Positions 51,583 through 60,009 of a stretch of 64,000 nt of DNA are shown here, piece after piece. The notes under the pieces were generated by a model that was not told the origin of the DNA, did no database searches, and saw only the letters and a list, made by a program, of their open reading frames with translations. How positions within the stretch are numbered: position 1 is the first letter of the stretch; each line of letters opens with the position of its first letter. The position numbers and the translations under genes are program-made. Source of the DNA: Oryzisolibacter sp. LB2S (GTDB lineage Bacteria; Pseudomonadota; Gammaproteobacteria; Burkholderiales; Burkholderiaceae_C); assembly GCF_040732315.1 (NCBI RefSeq), contig NZ_CP160388.1, positions 1,637,501 to 1,701,500 on the forward strand, written 5' to 3'.

Positions 51583-53147
51583 ACTGGGACACCATCGTCA
51601 TCGGCTCGGGCATCGGTGGCCTGACCGCCGCCGCGGCGCTGGCGCACAGCGGGCAGCGCGTGCTGGTGCTGGAGCAGCACGACAGCCTGGGCGGCATGAC
51701 GCAGACCTTCGCGCGCCAGGGCTACAGCTTCGCCACCGGCCTGCATTACCTGACGGGCGTGACCACGCCCGATGGCGGCCAGGGGCGCCTGGCAAGGCTG
51801 CTCAACGCCCTGGGCGATGGCACGCTGCGCTTTCGGCCGCTACCCCGTCATTTCGACCTGGTTCGACTGGTGCGTGCCGATGGCGGTGAGACGCGCTTTG
51901 CCTACGGCGCCCCCGAGGCCGACAACTGGGCGCGGCTGAAGGCGCAGTATCCCGCCGAGGCCGGCGCCATCGACGCGTACGCCGCGCGCTATGCGCGGGC
52001 GCGCCGCGGCGTCAACCTCATGATGGCGCTGCACGGCCTGCCCCGGCCCGCCGCGGCGCTGCTGCGCGCGCTGCTGGGCCCGTGGCTGCGGCGCCGCGCG
52101 GGCGAGACACTCGGGCAGGCGCTCGCCGGCATAGACGACGCCGACCTGCACGCCCTGCTGGCCGCGCGCGGCGGCGACTATGGGCTGGCGCCCGCGCAGG
52201 CACCGCTGGCGCTGCACGCGCTGGTCATGGGCAGCTACGCCGACGGCGGCGCCGGCTACCCGGTCGGCGGCCCGGCGCGGCTGGCCGACAGCCTGGCGGC
52301 CACCGTGCGCGCCGCCGGCGGGGCGCTGCGCACCGGTGCGCGCGTGACGCGCCTGCTGGCCGACGGCGGCCGCGTGATCGGTGTGCGGTTGGCCGAGGGC
52401 GGCGACGAGCGTGCCCGCCACGTCGTCTCGGCCATGGGGGCGCTCAACACGGTGCAGGCGCTGCCGGCCGGACTCGCCCCGGACTGGCGCGACGCGCTGC
52501 GCCGGCACCTGCCCAGCCACGCCTACATCACGCTCTACCTGGGCTTGGAGGGCAGCGCCGAGGCCTTGCGTGCGCTGGGCCTTGACGGCGCCAACCACTG
52601 GATCTACGACGGCCAGGCGCTTGGCTGCGCGCCCGACCCCGAGGCCCTGCTCTGGCAGAGCCCGACCGATACCGATGCCCCGGCGCTGTACGTATCGTTC
52701 GGCGGCCTGAACGATCCCGAGCAGGCCCACGCGCCCACGGCCGAGGTGATCGCGCTGTGCGACTGGCGCTTCTTTGCCACCTGGCGCGACTCCAGCCTGG
52801 GCCAGCGACCGCCGGACTACGAGGCCACCAAGGCCTGGATCGAGGACCGCCTGCTCAGCCAGTTCAAGCGCCTGTTCCCGGCGCTGAAGAACCGCATTGC
52901 CTACCACGAGCTCTCCACCCCGCTGACACAGGCCGCCTACGCGCTGGCGCCCGAAGGGGCGATGTACGGCCTGGCGTGCACGCCCGCGCGACTGCTCGAC
53001 CCTGCGCTGCACGTCCGCACGCCCGTCCCCGGCCTGCTGCTCGCGGGGCAGGACGTGGCGTCGCTCGGCATCGAGGGCGCGGCCATGGGCGGGTTCATGG
53101 CCGCCGCCACGCTCAAGCCCGCCCTCTGGAAGCTGATGAAACCATGA
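51579..53147 (+). CDS. FAD-dependent oxidoreductase, CrtI / retinol saturase-like
   Basis: A 522-residue flavoprotein. The N-terminal FAD site is WDTIVIGSGIGGLTAAAALA, followed by EQHDSLGGMTQTF. The C-terminus has PGLLLAGQDVASLGIEGAAM, the typical second FAD motif of phytoene desaturases and all-trans-retinol 13,14-reductases. No carotenoid genes are near, so the substrate is unknown. It is wedged between a LytS-type kinase and its LytTR regulator with 4-base overlaps on both sides, which suggests it is made together with them. Confidence 0.88.
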   Translation: MNWDTIVIGSGIGGLTAAAALAHSGQRVLVLEQHDSLGGMTQTFARQGYSFATGLHYLTGVTTPDGGQGRLARLLNALGDGTLRFRPLPRHFDLVRLVRADGGETRFAYGAPEADNWARLKAQYPAEAGAIDAYAARYARARRGVNLMMALHGLPRPAAALLRALLGPWLRRRAGETLGQALAGIDDADLHALLAARGGDYGLAPAQAPLALHALVMGSYADGGAGYPVGGPARLADSLAATVRAAGGALRTGARVTRLLADGGRVIGVRLAEGGDERARHVVSAMGALNTVQALPAGLAPDWRDALRRHLPSHAYITLYLGLEGSAEALRALGLDGANHWIYDGQALGCAPDPEALLWQSPTDTDAPALYVSFGGLNDPEQAHAPTAEVIALCDWRFFATWRDSSLGQRPPDYEATKAWIEDRLLSQFKRLFPALKNRIAYHELSTPLTQAAYALAPEGAMYGLACTPARLLDPALHVRTPVPGLLLAGQDVASLGIEGAAMGGFMAAATLKPALWKLMKP

Positions 53148-53983
53148 ACACCGACGCCCCCACCGCCCTGATTGCCGAGGACGAACCGCTGCTGGCCGCG
53201 GCCCTGCAGGCCGAGCTGGCGCGCGCCTGGCCCGAGCTGCGCGTGGTCGCGCGCGTGGGCGATGGCATCAGCGCCGTGCGCGAGGCGCTGGCGCTCAGGC
53301 CCGACCTGCTGTTCTTCGACATCCGCATGCCGGGCCAGAGCGGGCTGGACGCCGCGGCCGAGCTGATGGACGCCTGGGACGAGCGCGCGACACCGTTTCC
53401 GCTGCTGGTCTTCGTCACCGCCTACGACCAGTACGCGGTGCAGGCCTTCGAGGCGCAGGCGATGGACTACCTGCTCAAGCCCGTGCAGCCGGCGCGGCTG
53501 GATAAATCGGTGCAAAAACTGCGTCTGGCACTTGATGGGCGGGCGCGAGAAGCTATTGAAATAGGAGCGGCCGCCCTGGCCGATGCCAGCGCCGCACAGC
53601 TGCAGCGGCTGCTCGCGGCCCTGCAGCCGGCCGCGCCGCGCGCCGCCTGGCTGCGCCAGCTGCCCGTGAGCCCGGCCGGCAGCGGCGGCCACAGCATACG
53701 CATGGTGCCGGTGGCCGAGGTGCTGTTGCTGCAGGCGGCAGACAAATACGTGCGCGTGGTCACGACCGGCGGCGAGCATCTGCTGCGCACGCCGCTGAAA
53801 GACCTGCTGGAGCAGCTCGACCCGGCCGAGTTCTGGCAGATCCATCGTTCCACGGCCGTGCGCGCCGACGCCATCGACCACGTGCAGCGCGACGAGGCCG
53901 GGCGCCTGCACCTCGCCCTGCGCGGCTGTGGCGAACGCCTGGTGGTGAGCCGGCTCTACGCGCACCGCTTCAAGGCGCTGTGA
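53144..53983 (+). CDS. LytTR family response regulator
   Basis: A 279-residue regulator. The receiver domain has the acidic pair in LIAEDEP, the phosphorylated Asp in [13 protein letters not shown] and the Lys in DYLLKPVQP. The LytTR DNA-binding domain follows from about 180, with [20 protein letters not shown] and [14 protein letters not shown]. The linker between them (about 125-175) is partly encoded by a copy of the AGCTAT repeat, which gives [17 protein letters not shown]. It is the response partner of the LytS kinase two genes upstream. Confidence 0.92.
   Translation: MNTDAPTALIAEDEPLLAAALQAELARAWPELRVVARVGDGISAVREALALRPDLLFFDIRMPGQSGLDAAAELMDAWDERATPFPLLVFVTAYDQYAVQAFEAQAMDYLLKPVQPARLDKSVQKLRLALDGRAREAIEIGAAALADASAAQLQRLLAALQPAAPRAAWLRQLPVSPAGSGGHSIRMVPVAEVLLLQAADKYVRVVTTGGEHLLRTPLKDLLEQLDPAEFWQIHRSTAVRADAIDHVQRDEAGRLHLALRGCGERLVVSRLYAHRFKAL
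53511..53564. repeat. AGCTAT-ended palindromic repeat, copy 8 (in frame in a coding region)
   Basis: TGCAAAAACTGCGTC, GGCACTTGATGGGCGGGCG and CGAGAAGCTATTGAAATAG in order, inside the regulator gene between receiver and LytTR domains. Confidence 0.7.
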
Positions 53984-54140
53984 TGGCGCGCCGCGGGCAT
54001 GGGCGTCGGCGCGCGAGCGCGCGCGAAGCGGGGGATTAAAATACCGCCCCTCGGCCTGCCCATTCAGCGCGGGCCGCTGCTTTTTTCATAGTCCGGCGGC
54101 CGGCCTTGGCGGGCCTGCGGGGCGTTTCCTCTCGTTTCCC

Positions 54141-55187
54141 ATGATCGATCTACGGGGCATCACCCAGATTTACCAGGGCCCGCAGGGCCCGGTCGAGGCC
54201 CTGCGCGGCATCGACCTGCACATCACGCCGGGCGAGGTGTTCGGCATCATCGGGCGCTCGGGCGCGGGCAAGAGCTCGCTGGTGCGCGTGATCAACCTGC
54301 TCAACCGGCCTTCCGCCGGCCAGGTGCTGGTGGGCGGGCGCGACATGACGCAGCTGTCCGACGCCGAGCTGCGCGCCGCGCGGCGCGAGATCGGCATGGT
54401 GTTCCAGCATTTCAACCTGCTGTCCTCGCGCACGGTGTACGGCAACGCCGCGCTGCCGCTGGAGCTCGCGGGCATGGCCGCGGGCGAGATTAAGAAGCGC
54501 GTGGACCCGCTGCTGGAGCTCGTGGGCCTGGCGCATCTGGCCGACCGCTACCCGGCGCAGATCTCGGGCGGGCAAAAGCAGCGCGTGGGCATTGCGCGCG
54601 CGCTGGCCAGTAGCCCCAAGGTGCTGCTGTCCGACGAGGCCACGAGCGCGCTCGACCCCGAGACCACGCGCTCCATCCTGGACCTGCTGCGCCAGGTCAA
54701 CCGCGAGCTCGGTGTGACGGTGGTGCTCATCACGCACCAGATGCAGGTCATCAAGCAGATCGCCGACCGCGTGGCGGTGATCGACGCCGGGCGCATCGTG
54801 GAGATGGGGCCGGTGATCGAGGTCTTCACGCGGCCGCAACAGGACATCACCAAGAGCCTGATCGACGAGATCGTGCCGCAGGAGCTGCCCGAGGGCGTGC
54901 TCGCGCGCGTGCGCAGCCTGGCGGCGCGGCTGCCGGCGGGCGCGAGCGGCCAGCTTTTGCGCCTGTCGTATGCGGGTGAGCATGCCTACGAGCCCATCCT
55001 GTCGCACCTGATCCGCGAGCTGGGGCTGGACCTGTCCATCCTGCATGGCCAGATCGACGAGATCCAGGACCAGACCTTCGGCTCGCTGGCCGTCTACGCC
55101 AGCGGGCCCATGGCGCGCATAGGCGCGGCCATCGACTATCTGCGCGCCAACGGGGTCGTGGTGCGCACCGTGGAAGTGGGCGCATAG
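54141..55187 (+). CDS. metN: Methionine ABC importer ATP-binding protein
   Basis: A 348-residue ATPase. Walker A is [15 protein letters not shown], the signature [15 protein letters not shown] and Walker [16 protein letters not shown]. The C-terminal 100 residues form the NIL/ACT-like domain ([20 protein letters not shown]...) that senses methionine in MetN proteins. It lies 10 bases before metI. The leader between 53984 and 54140 shows no riboswitch that I can recognise. The binding protein gene metQ lies past an intervening gene on the other strand. Confidence 0.95.
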   Translation: MIDLRGITQIYQGPQGPVEALRGIDLHITPGEVFGIIGRSGAGKSSLVRVINLLNRPSAGQVLVGGRDMTQLSDAELRAARREIGMVFQHFNLLSSRTVYGNAALPLELAGMAAGEIKKRVDPLLELVGLAHLADRYPAQISGGQKQRVGIARALASSPKVLLSDEATSALDPETTRSILDLLRQVNRELGVTVVLITHQMQVIKQIADRVAVIDAGRIVEMGPVIEVFTRPQQDITKSLIDEIVPQELPEGVLARVRSLAARLPAGASGQLLRLSYAGEHAYEPILSHLIRELGLDLSILHGQIDEIQDQTFGSLAVYASGPMARIGAAIDYLRANGVVVRTVEVGA

Positions 55188-55197
55188 GGAGCGGGCG

Positions 55198-55863
55198 ATG
55201 TTTGAGAATTTTTCCGAAATGATGCTGGAGCTGTTCGCCACCTCGCTGTGGGAGACGGTGATCATGGTCGGCGCCTCGGGCATTCTGGGCGCGCTGGTGG
55301 GCATACCGCTGGGCGTGTTCCTGCGCCTGACGGACAAGGGCGGCATCCTGCAGAACGGGCCGGTCAACGGCGTGGTGGGCGGCATCGTCAACGCCGTGCG
55401 CTCCACGCCCTTCATCATCCTGCTGGTGGCCATCATCCCGTTCACGCGCCTGGTCACGGGCACGTCGATTGGCACCTGGGCCGCCGTGGTGCCGCTCACG
55501 CTGGCGGCCGCGCCCTTCATTGCGCGCCTTGTCGAGACGGCGCTGCGCGAGGTGGACGCGGGCCTGGTCGAGGCCGCGCAGTCCATGGGCGCGAGCACCT
55601 GGCAGATCGTCTGGAAGGTGCTGCTGCCCGAGGCGCTGCCGGGCATCGTCGCCGGGCTGACCATCAGCTTCGTGAGCCTCACGGGCTACTCGGCCATGGC
55701 CGGCGCCGTGGGCGGCGGCGGCCTGGGTGACCTGGGCATTCGCTACGGCTACCAGCGCTTTCTGCCCGACGTGATGCTGGCCGTGGTCCTCATCCTCATC
55801 GTCTTCGTGCAGGCGATTCAGAGCCTGGGGGACTGGATCGTGCGGCGCATGTCGCACCGGTGA
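55198..55863 (+). CDS. metI: Methionine ABC importer permease
   Basis: A 221-residue permease with five predicted helices. VVGGIVNAVRSTPFIILLVA and AAQSMGASTWQIVWKVLLPE match MetI; the latter is the EAA coupling loop. SLTGYSAMAGAVGGGGLGDL is strongly conserved. It follows metN and is convergent, 12 bases apart, with the phosphoribosyltransferase gene. Confidence 0.96.
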   Translation: MFENFSEMMLELFATSLWETVIMVGASGILGALVGIPLGVFLRLTDKGGILQNGPVNGVVGGIVNAVRSTPFIILLVAIIPFTRLVTGTSIGTWAAVVPLTLAAAPFIARLVETALREVDAGLVEAAQSMGASTWQIVWKVLLPEALPGIVAGLTISFVSLTGYSAMAGAVGGGGLGDLGIRYGYQRFLPDVMLAVVLILIVFVQAIQSLGDWIVRRMSHR

Positions 55864-55875
55864 TCGGCCGGGCCT

Positions 55876-56520
55876 TTAACCGCCGAGCAGGGCGATGACT
55901 TCCTCGTCCTCGACCTGATCGAAGCTCCGGTAGTACTGCCCCACGGCCCGAAAGTCCGCGGGGGCCTGCAGGCATTGCACTTCGTCGGCCAGCGGGCGCA
56001 CGCGGGCCAGCGCCTCGGGCGAGGCGACGGGCACGGCGCAGATCAGCCGCTCGGGCCGGTGCTCGCGCAGGCTGTGCAGGGCGGCGACCATGGTGGCGCC
56101 GGTCGCCAGGCCATCGTCCACCACGATGACGATGCGGCCCGCGGGATCGAGCGGCGCGCGCGCGGGCGTGTAGCGCCGGCGGCGCTCGCGCATGAGTGCG
56201 AGCTGCCGCGCCTTTTCGGCGGCGACGTAGCGGCCGTCCGCGCCGGCCAGCCTTGCCTGGGGCGACACGTAGGTCCAGCCGCCTTCATCGACCGCGCCGA
56301 TGGCGAACTCGGGCTGCAGGGGGGCGCCCAGCTTGCGCACCAGCACCACGTCCATCTCGCCCTGCAGGGCTGTGGCAATGTGGTGGGCCATGGGCACGGC
56401 GCCGCGCGGAATGGCCAGGACCAGCGGGTTGCGGCCCTGGTAGGACTCAAGCCGCAGCGCCAGTCGGCGGGCCGCGTCCAGGCGGTCGCGAAACACGATG
56501 GAGTGGTCTGCTGTGGCCAT
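55876..56520 (-). CDS. Phosphoribosyltransferase family protein
   Basis: A 214-residue protein. VIVVDDGLATGATMVAAL is the PRPP-binding signature (four hydrophobics, DD, then a TG-T loop). NPLVLAIPRGAVPMAHHIA and EMDVVLVRKLGAPLQPEFAI are typical of the COG1926 group, which often occurs next to dienelactone hydrolase genes. The substrate is unknown. The start at 56520 (MATADHSIVFRDRLDAARRL) is chosen over 56646, which would reach into the metQ leader. The gene sits between metI and metQ on the opposite strand. Confidence 0.85.
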   Translation of the reverse strand: MATADHSIVFRDRLDAARRLALRLESYQGRNPLVLAIPRGAVPMAHHIATALQGEMDVVLVRKLGAPLQPEFAIGAVDEGGWTYVSPQARLAGADGRYVAAEKARQLALMRERRRRYTPARAPLDPAGRIVIVVDDGLATGATMVAALHSLREHRPERLICAVPVASPEALARVRPLADEVQCLQAPADFRAVGQYYRSFDQVEDEEVIALLGG

Positions 56521-56655
56521 GGTGGGTGCGCGGAATGTGCGACGCAAAAAATGCCCTGTGGTTGTTTGGATATGTGAAATTACTCGTTCGTCCAAGCCTT
56601 TCCGAGGCCTACGATCGCAGGTTTTCCTCACCGCGTCCACGAACAAGGATTCACC

Positions 56656-57456
56656 ATGCTCTCCAAGCGTTCATTGCTTCAGTCCACCCTGGCCCTGGCA
56701 CTCTTCACGGGGCTTGCCGGCGCCGCGCTCGCGCAGGACAAGACCATCAAGATCGGCGTCACGGCCGGCCCGCACGCGCAGATCATGGAGCAGGTCAAGA
56801 AGGTGGCCGAGAAGCAGGGGCTGAAGATCCAGGTGGTGGAGTTCAGCGACTATGTGCAGCCCAACGCCGCCCTGGCCGCGGGTGATCTGGATGCCAACAG
56901 CTACCAGCACAAGCCCTACCTGGACGCGCAGATCAAGGACCGCGGCTACCCGTTTGTCGTGGCCGCGAACACGGTCAACTTCCCCATAGGCATCTATTCC
57001 AGGAAGATCAAGAAGCTCTCCGATCTGAAGGAGGGCGCGCGCTTTGGCATTCCCAACGACCCGACCAACGGCGGGCGCGTGCTGCTGCTGCTGCAGTCCC
57101 TGGGGCTGATCAAGCTCAAGGACGGCGCGGGCCTCAAGGCCACGCCGCTCGATGTGGTGAGCAACCCCAAGAAGCTCAGGTTCATCGAGCTCGACGCCGC
57201 GCAGCTGCCGCGCTCGCTCGACGACCTGGATGCCTCGGCCATCAACACCAACTTCGCGATCTCGGCCGGGCTCAACCCCAAGACCGATTCCATCGCCCAG
57301 GAAAGCCCGGACGGCCCCTACGTGAACATCCTCGTCGTGCGCGCTGCCGACAAGGACAAGCCCTGGGTGGCGCAGCTCGTGAAGGCCTACCACAGCAAGG
57401 AGATTCGCCAGTTCATCGACACCCAGTTCAAGGGCTCGGTGCTCGCGGGCTGGTAG
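56656..57456 (+). CDS. metQ: Methionine ABC importer substrate-binding protein
   Basis: A 266-residue NlpA/MetQ family protein. A signal peptide ends AALAQ-D; there is no lipobox Cys, so it is soluble in the periplasm and not a lipoprotein like E. coli MetQ. IKIGVTAGPHAQIMEQVKKV, NANSYQHKPYLD-type (here DANSYQHKPYLDAQ) and GARFGIPNDPTNGGRVLLLL are hallmarks of the family. It lies 792 bases after metI and has its own upstream region. Confidence 0.94.
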   Translation: MLSKRSLLQSTLALALFTGLAGAALAQDKTIKIGVTAGPHAQIMEQVKKVAEKQGLKIQVVEFSDYVQPNAALAAGDLDANSYQHKPYLDAQIKDRGYPFVVAANTVNFPIGIYSRKIKKLSDLKEGARFGIPNDPTNGGRVLLLLQSLGLIKLKDGAGLKATPLDVVSNPKKLRFIELDAAQLPRSLDDLDASAINTNFAISAGLNPKTDSIAQESPDGPYVNILVVRAADKDKPWVAQLVKAYHSKEIRQFIDTQFKGSVLAGW

Positions 57457-57544
57457 GCTCCGGCACGTTGTTCAGCCCCTTGTCTGACAGCCAGGCCCGA
57501 GTGCGCGCCATAGCATGTGACGGTCTGTCCAGAAAGGGGTTTGT

Positions 57545-58096
57545 ATGAGCAGATACCGCATCGCCGTCGTCGTCGGCAGCCTGCGCAAGGATTCGTTCAA
57601 CCGCAGGCTCGCCACAGCCCTGGCGCGCCTGGGGCCGCCGGAGTTCGAGTTCCATCAGCTGCGCATCGACGACCTGCCGCTGTACAACCAGGACAACGAT
57701 GGCCACCCGGCCGAGTCGGTGCTCAGGCTCAAGAGCGAGATCGCCGCGTCCCAGGGCGTGCTGTTCGTGACCGCGGAGTACAACCGCTCCATCCCCGGCG
57801 TGCTCAAGAACGCCATCGACAACGCCTCGCGCCCCTATGGCCAGAGCGCCTGGGCCGGCAAGCCGGCGGGGGTGATTGGCGCCTCCATCGGCGCCATAGG
57901 CACGGCCATGGCGCAGCAGCATCTGCGCAACGTGCTGGCCTACCTGGACATGCCCACGCTGGGCCAGCCCGAGGCCTTCGTCCACGCCAAGGACGGGCTG
58001 TTCAATGCGGACGGCAGCATTGGCGACGCCAGCAAGGCCTTTCTGCAGGCCTGGATGGACCGGTATGTCGCCTGGGTCAAGCGCCACAGCGTCTGA
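57545..58096 (+). CDS. NADPH-dependent FMN reductase
   Basis: A 183-residue flavodoxin-like protein. VVVGSLRKDSFNRRLATAL is the FMN phosphate-binding loop, and FVTAEYNRSIPGVLKNAIDN is the family signature. GASIGAIGTAMAQQHLRNVL completes the pattern. Proteins of this type reduce quinones, chromate or azo dyes with NADPH. AGAAAGGGG precedes the start. It lies convergent to azoR with a repeat and terminator between. Confidence 0.9.
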   Translation: MSRYRIAVVVGSLRKDSFNRRLATALARLGPPEFEFHQLRIDDLPLYNQDNDGHPAESVLRLKSEIAASQGVLFVTAEYNRSIPGVLKNAIDNASRPYGQSAWAGKPAGVIGASIGAIGTAMAQQHLRNVLAYLDMPTLGQPEAFVHAKDGLFNADGSIGDASKAFLQAWMDRYVAWVKRHSV

Positions 58097-58098
58097 GG

Positions 58099-58160
58099 TT
58101 TACTATTGAAAGAATAGCTGTATGCGCTTGCTGGTAGTGCGTTGGAGGCTGTTTTGATGT
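58099..58160. repeat. AGCTAT-ended palindromic repeat, copy 9
   Basis: TATTGAAAGAATAGCTGTAT, GCGCTTGCTGGTAGTGCG and TTGGAGGCTGTTTTGATG in order. It lies right after the FMN reductase stop. Confidence 0.75.
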
Positions 58161-58165
58161 GAAAA

Positions 58166-58198
58166 AACGCCCGCCCCGGTCAGGCCGGAGCGGGCGTT
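58166..58198 (-). terminator. intrinsic terminator of azoR
   Basis: AACGCCCGC and GCGGGCGTT, with inner CCGG pairs, form a stem of about 13 bp around a short loop. On the minus strand it is followed by TTTTTT. It lies 21 bases past the azoR stop. Confidence 0.85.
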
Positions 58199-58218
58199 GT
58201 TCTGTGGGGCCGGCGGGC

Positions 58219-58869
58219 TCAGGCAGCCTGGCTCATGCGCTCCTGATTGGCCGCGCCGCTCTGGGCGTGGGCCTCGATGGCCTGCGTGGCGGCGGCCAGG
58301 GCCTTGGCCTTGGCCTCGGGGCCCATGCTCACGCCCTCGGCGCGCACGAAGCGCACATCGGTCACGCCGAAGAAGCCCAGCACGGTCTGCAGATAGCTCT
58401 CCTGGTGCTCCATGGCGCGGCCGGCCTCGCTGGTCGAATACACGCCGCCGCGGCTGGAGGCGATGATCACCGTCTTGCCCTTGGCCAGGCCCTCGGGACC
58501 ATTGGCGGTGTAGCGGAAGGTGCGGCCCGGCTGGGCGATGCGGTCAATCCAGGCCTTGAGCTGGGTGGGGATGCTGAAGTTGTAGAACGGCGCGCCGATC
58601 ACCACCACGTCGGCCGCGAGGAACTGGCGCACCAGGCGCTCGGACACGGCGTTCTCGCGCTGCTGGGCCTCGCTCAGCCCCTCGGTCTGGCCGGTGCGCG
58701 GGGACATGGCGTCCATGGTGAAGTGGGCCGGGGCGTCCTGCACCAGGTCCAGGTAGTCCACCTGGGTCGCGGGGTGGCTGGCCTTCCAGGCGGCGACGAT
58801 CTGGGCCGTGAGCTGGCGCGAAACGGACTGGTCGCCGGTGATGGCGGAATCGATGTGCAGCAGTTGCAT
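58219..58869 (-). CDS. azoR: FMN-dependent NADH-azoreductase
   Basis: A 216-residue flavoenzyme that reduces azo dyes and quinones. [20 protein letters not shown] is the FMN-binding start, [19 protein letters not shown] is the classic AzoR stretch, and [11 protein letters not shown] follows. The length agrees with the E. coli enzyme (201) plus a short tail. It is divergent from a LysR-type regulator gene, and a candidate operator lies between them. Confidence 0.94.
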   Translation of the reverse strand: MQLLHIDSAITGDQSVSRQLTAQIVAAWKASHPATQVDYLDLVQDAPAHFTMDAMSPRTGQTEGLSEAQQRENAVSERLVRQFLAADVVVIGAPFYNFSIPTQLKAWIDRIAQPGRTFRYTANGPEGLAKGKTVIIASSRGGVYSTSEAGRAMEHQESYLQTVLGFFGVTDVRFVRAEGVSMGPEAKAKALAAATQAIEAHAQSGAANQERMSQAA

Positions 58870-58965
58870 GAAATCTCCTGTCTTGGCGTAAACCCTGAGT
58901 CTGGGCGATGGGGCGATTGTAGTTTTGCAATCAATGCTCGATTAGTCCGCGTGGTTGCGATAAAT

Positions 58966-58983
58966 TGTTCTGAATTTGGAACG
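58966..58983. promoter_or_regulatory. candidate LysR-type operator between azoR and its regulator
   Basis: TGTTCTGAATTTGGAACG, with GTTC and GAAC arms, 14 bases before the regulator ATG. It matches 16 of 18 bases with the site ahead of the pirin genes at 33809. Confidence 0.68.
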
Positions 58984-58996
58984 ACCCAGGGCCATC

Positions 58997-59917
58997 ATGC
59001 AAGACCTGAACGACATGCTGTACTTCGCCGAGGTGGCCGAGCGCGGCGGCTTTGCGGCCGCGGGGCGCGCGCTGGGGATTCCGAAGTCGCGCCTGTCGCG
59101 GCGCGTGGCCGAGCTGGAGGCGCGCCTGGGCGTGCGCCTGCTGCAGCGCACCACGCGCCAGCTCTCGCTGACCGAGGTGGGCGAGGCCTATCTGCGCCAC
59201 TGCCAGGCCATGCGCGAGTCGGCCCAGGCCGCGCAGGACGCCGTGGCCCAGGTGCAGTCCGTGCCGCGCGGCACGGTGCGCGTGACCTGCCCGGTGGCGC
59301 TGGCGCAGACCGTGCTGGCGCGGCTGATGCCGGTGTTCCTCGCGCGCCACCCGCTGGTGCGGCTCGAGCTGCAGGTGAGCAACCGCGTTGTCAACGTGGT
59401 GGAGGAGGGCGTGGACGTGGCCCTGCGTGTGCGCACCACGCTGGACGACAGCGCCAGCATGGTGGTCAAGCGGCTCGACGAGGGGTGCAAGCTGCTCGTG
59501 GCCAGCCCCGCGCAACTGGAGCGCCAGGGCACGCCCACCACGCTGCAGGATCTGGCGGCCATGGACACGCTGGCCATGTCGGCCACCGACGGGCGCGCCA
59601 GCCTGCTCCTGATAGGCCCCGGCGGGCGCGAGGAGACGGTGCAGTTCACGCCGCGCTACGTGGCCGACGATTTGCTCACGCTCAAGTTCGCCGCGCTTGC
59701 CGGCACGGGCCTGTGCTGGCTGCCGGACTACATGTGCCAGCAGGAGCTGCGCCAGGGCAGCCTGGTGCGGCTGTTGCCCCAGTGGTCGCAGCCGCCCGGC
59801 ATCGTGCACGCGGTGTTTGCCTCGCGCCGCGGACTGTCGCCGGCGGTGCGCAGCTTCCTGGACTTCCTTGGCGAGAACGTGCACCGCGGCGCGCAGCTCG
59901 AAGCCGCCGATAGATGA
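58997..59917 (+). CDS. LysR family transcriptional regulator
   Basis: A 306-residue regulator. The winged helix at the N-terminus reads YFAEVAERGGFAAAGRALGI and PKSRLSRRVAELEARLGVRL. The effector domain follows, with GTVRVTCPVALAQTVLARLM. It resembles the quinone/electrophile-responsive branch that controls azoR and pirin genes. The start at 58997 (MQDLNDMLYFAEV) is chosen over 58976, which overlaps the candidate operator. It probably regulates azoR and itself, and the pirin genes by the shared motif. Confidence 0.92.
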   Translation: MQDLNDMLYFAEVAERGGFAAAGRALGIPKSRLSRRVAELEARLGVRLLQRTTRQLSLTEVGEAYLRHCQAMRESAQAAQDAVAQVQSVPRGTVRVTCPVALAQTVLARLMPVFLARHPLVRLELQVSNRVVNVVEEGVDVALRVRTTLDDSASMVVKRLDEGCKLLVASPAQLERQGTPTTLQDLAAMDTLAMSATDGRASLLLIGPGGREETVQFTPRYVADDLLTLKFAALAGTGLCWLPDYMCQQELRQGSLVRLLPQWSQPPGIVHAVFASRRGLSPAVRSFLDFLGENVHRGAQLEAADR

Positions 59918-60009
59918 GTTTTCTATAAATTCACAACCATATATTCTTTTGAGTTTTAAACCGTCGTCCTGACAATGCCTCCCATTCACGCATCGTGCTA
60001 GAGGCAACA

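Noticed and set aside
53984..54140. Possible SAM riboswitch ahead of metN
   Set aside because: A short GC-rich hairpin followed by a T-run is present, but none of the conserved elements of SAM or SAH riboswitches could be recognised.
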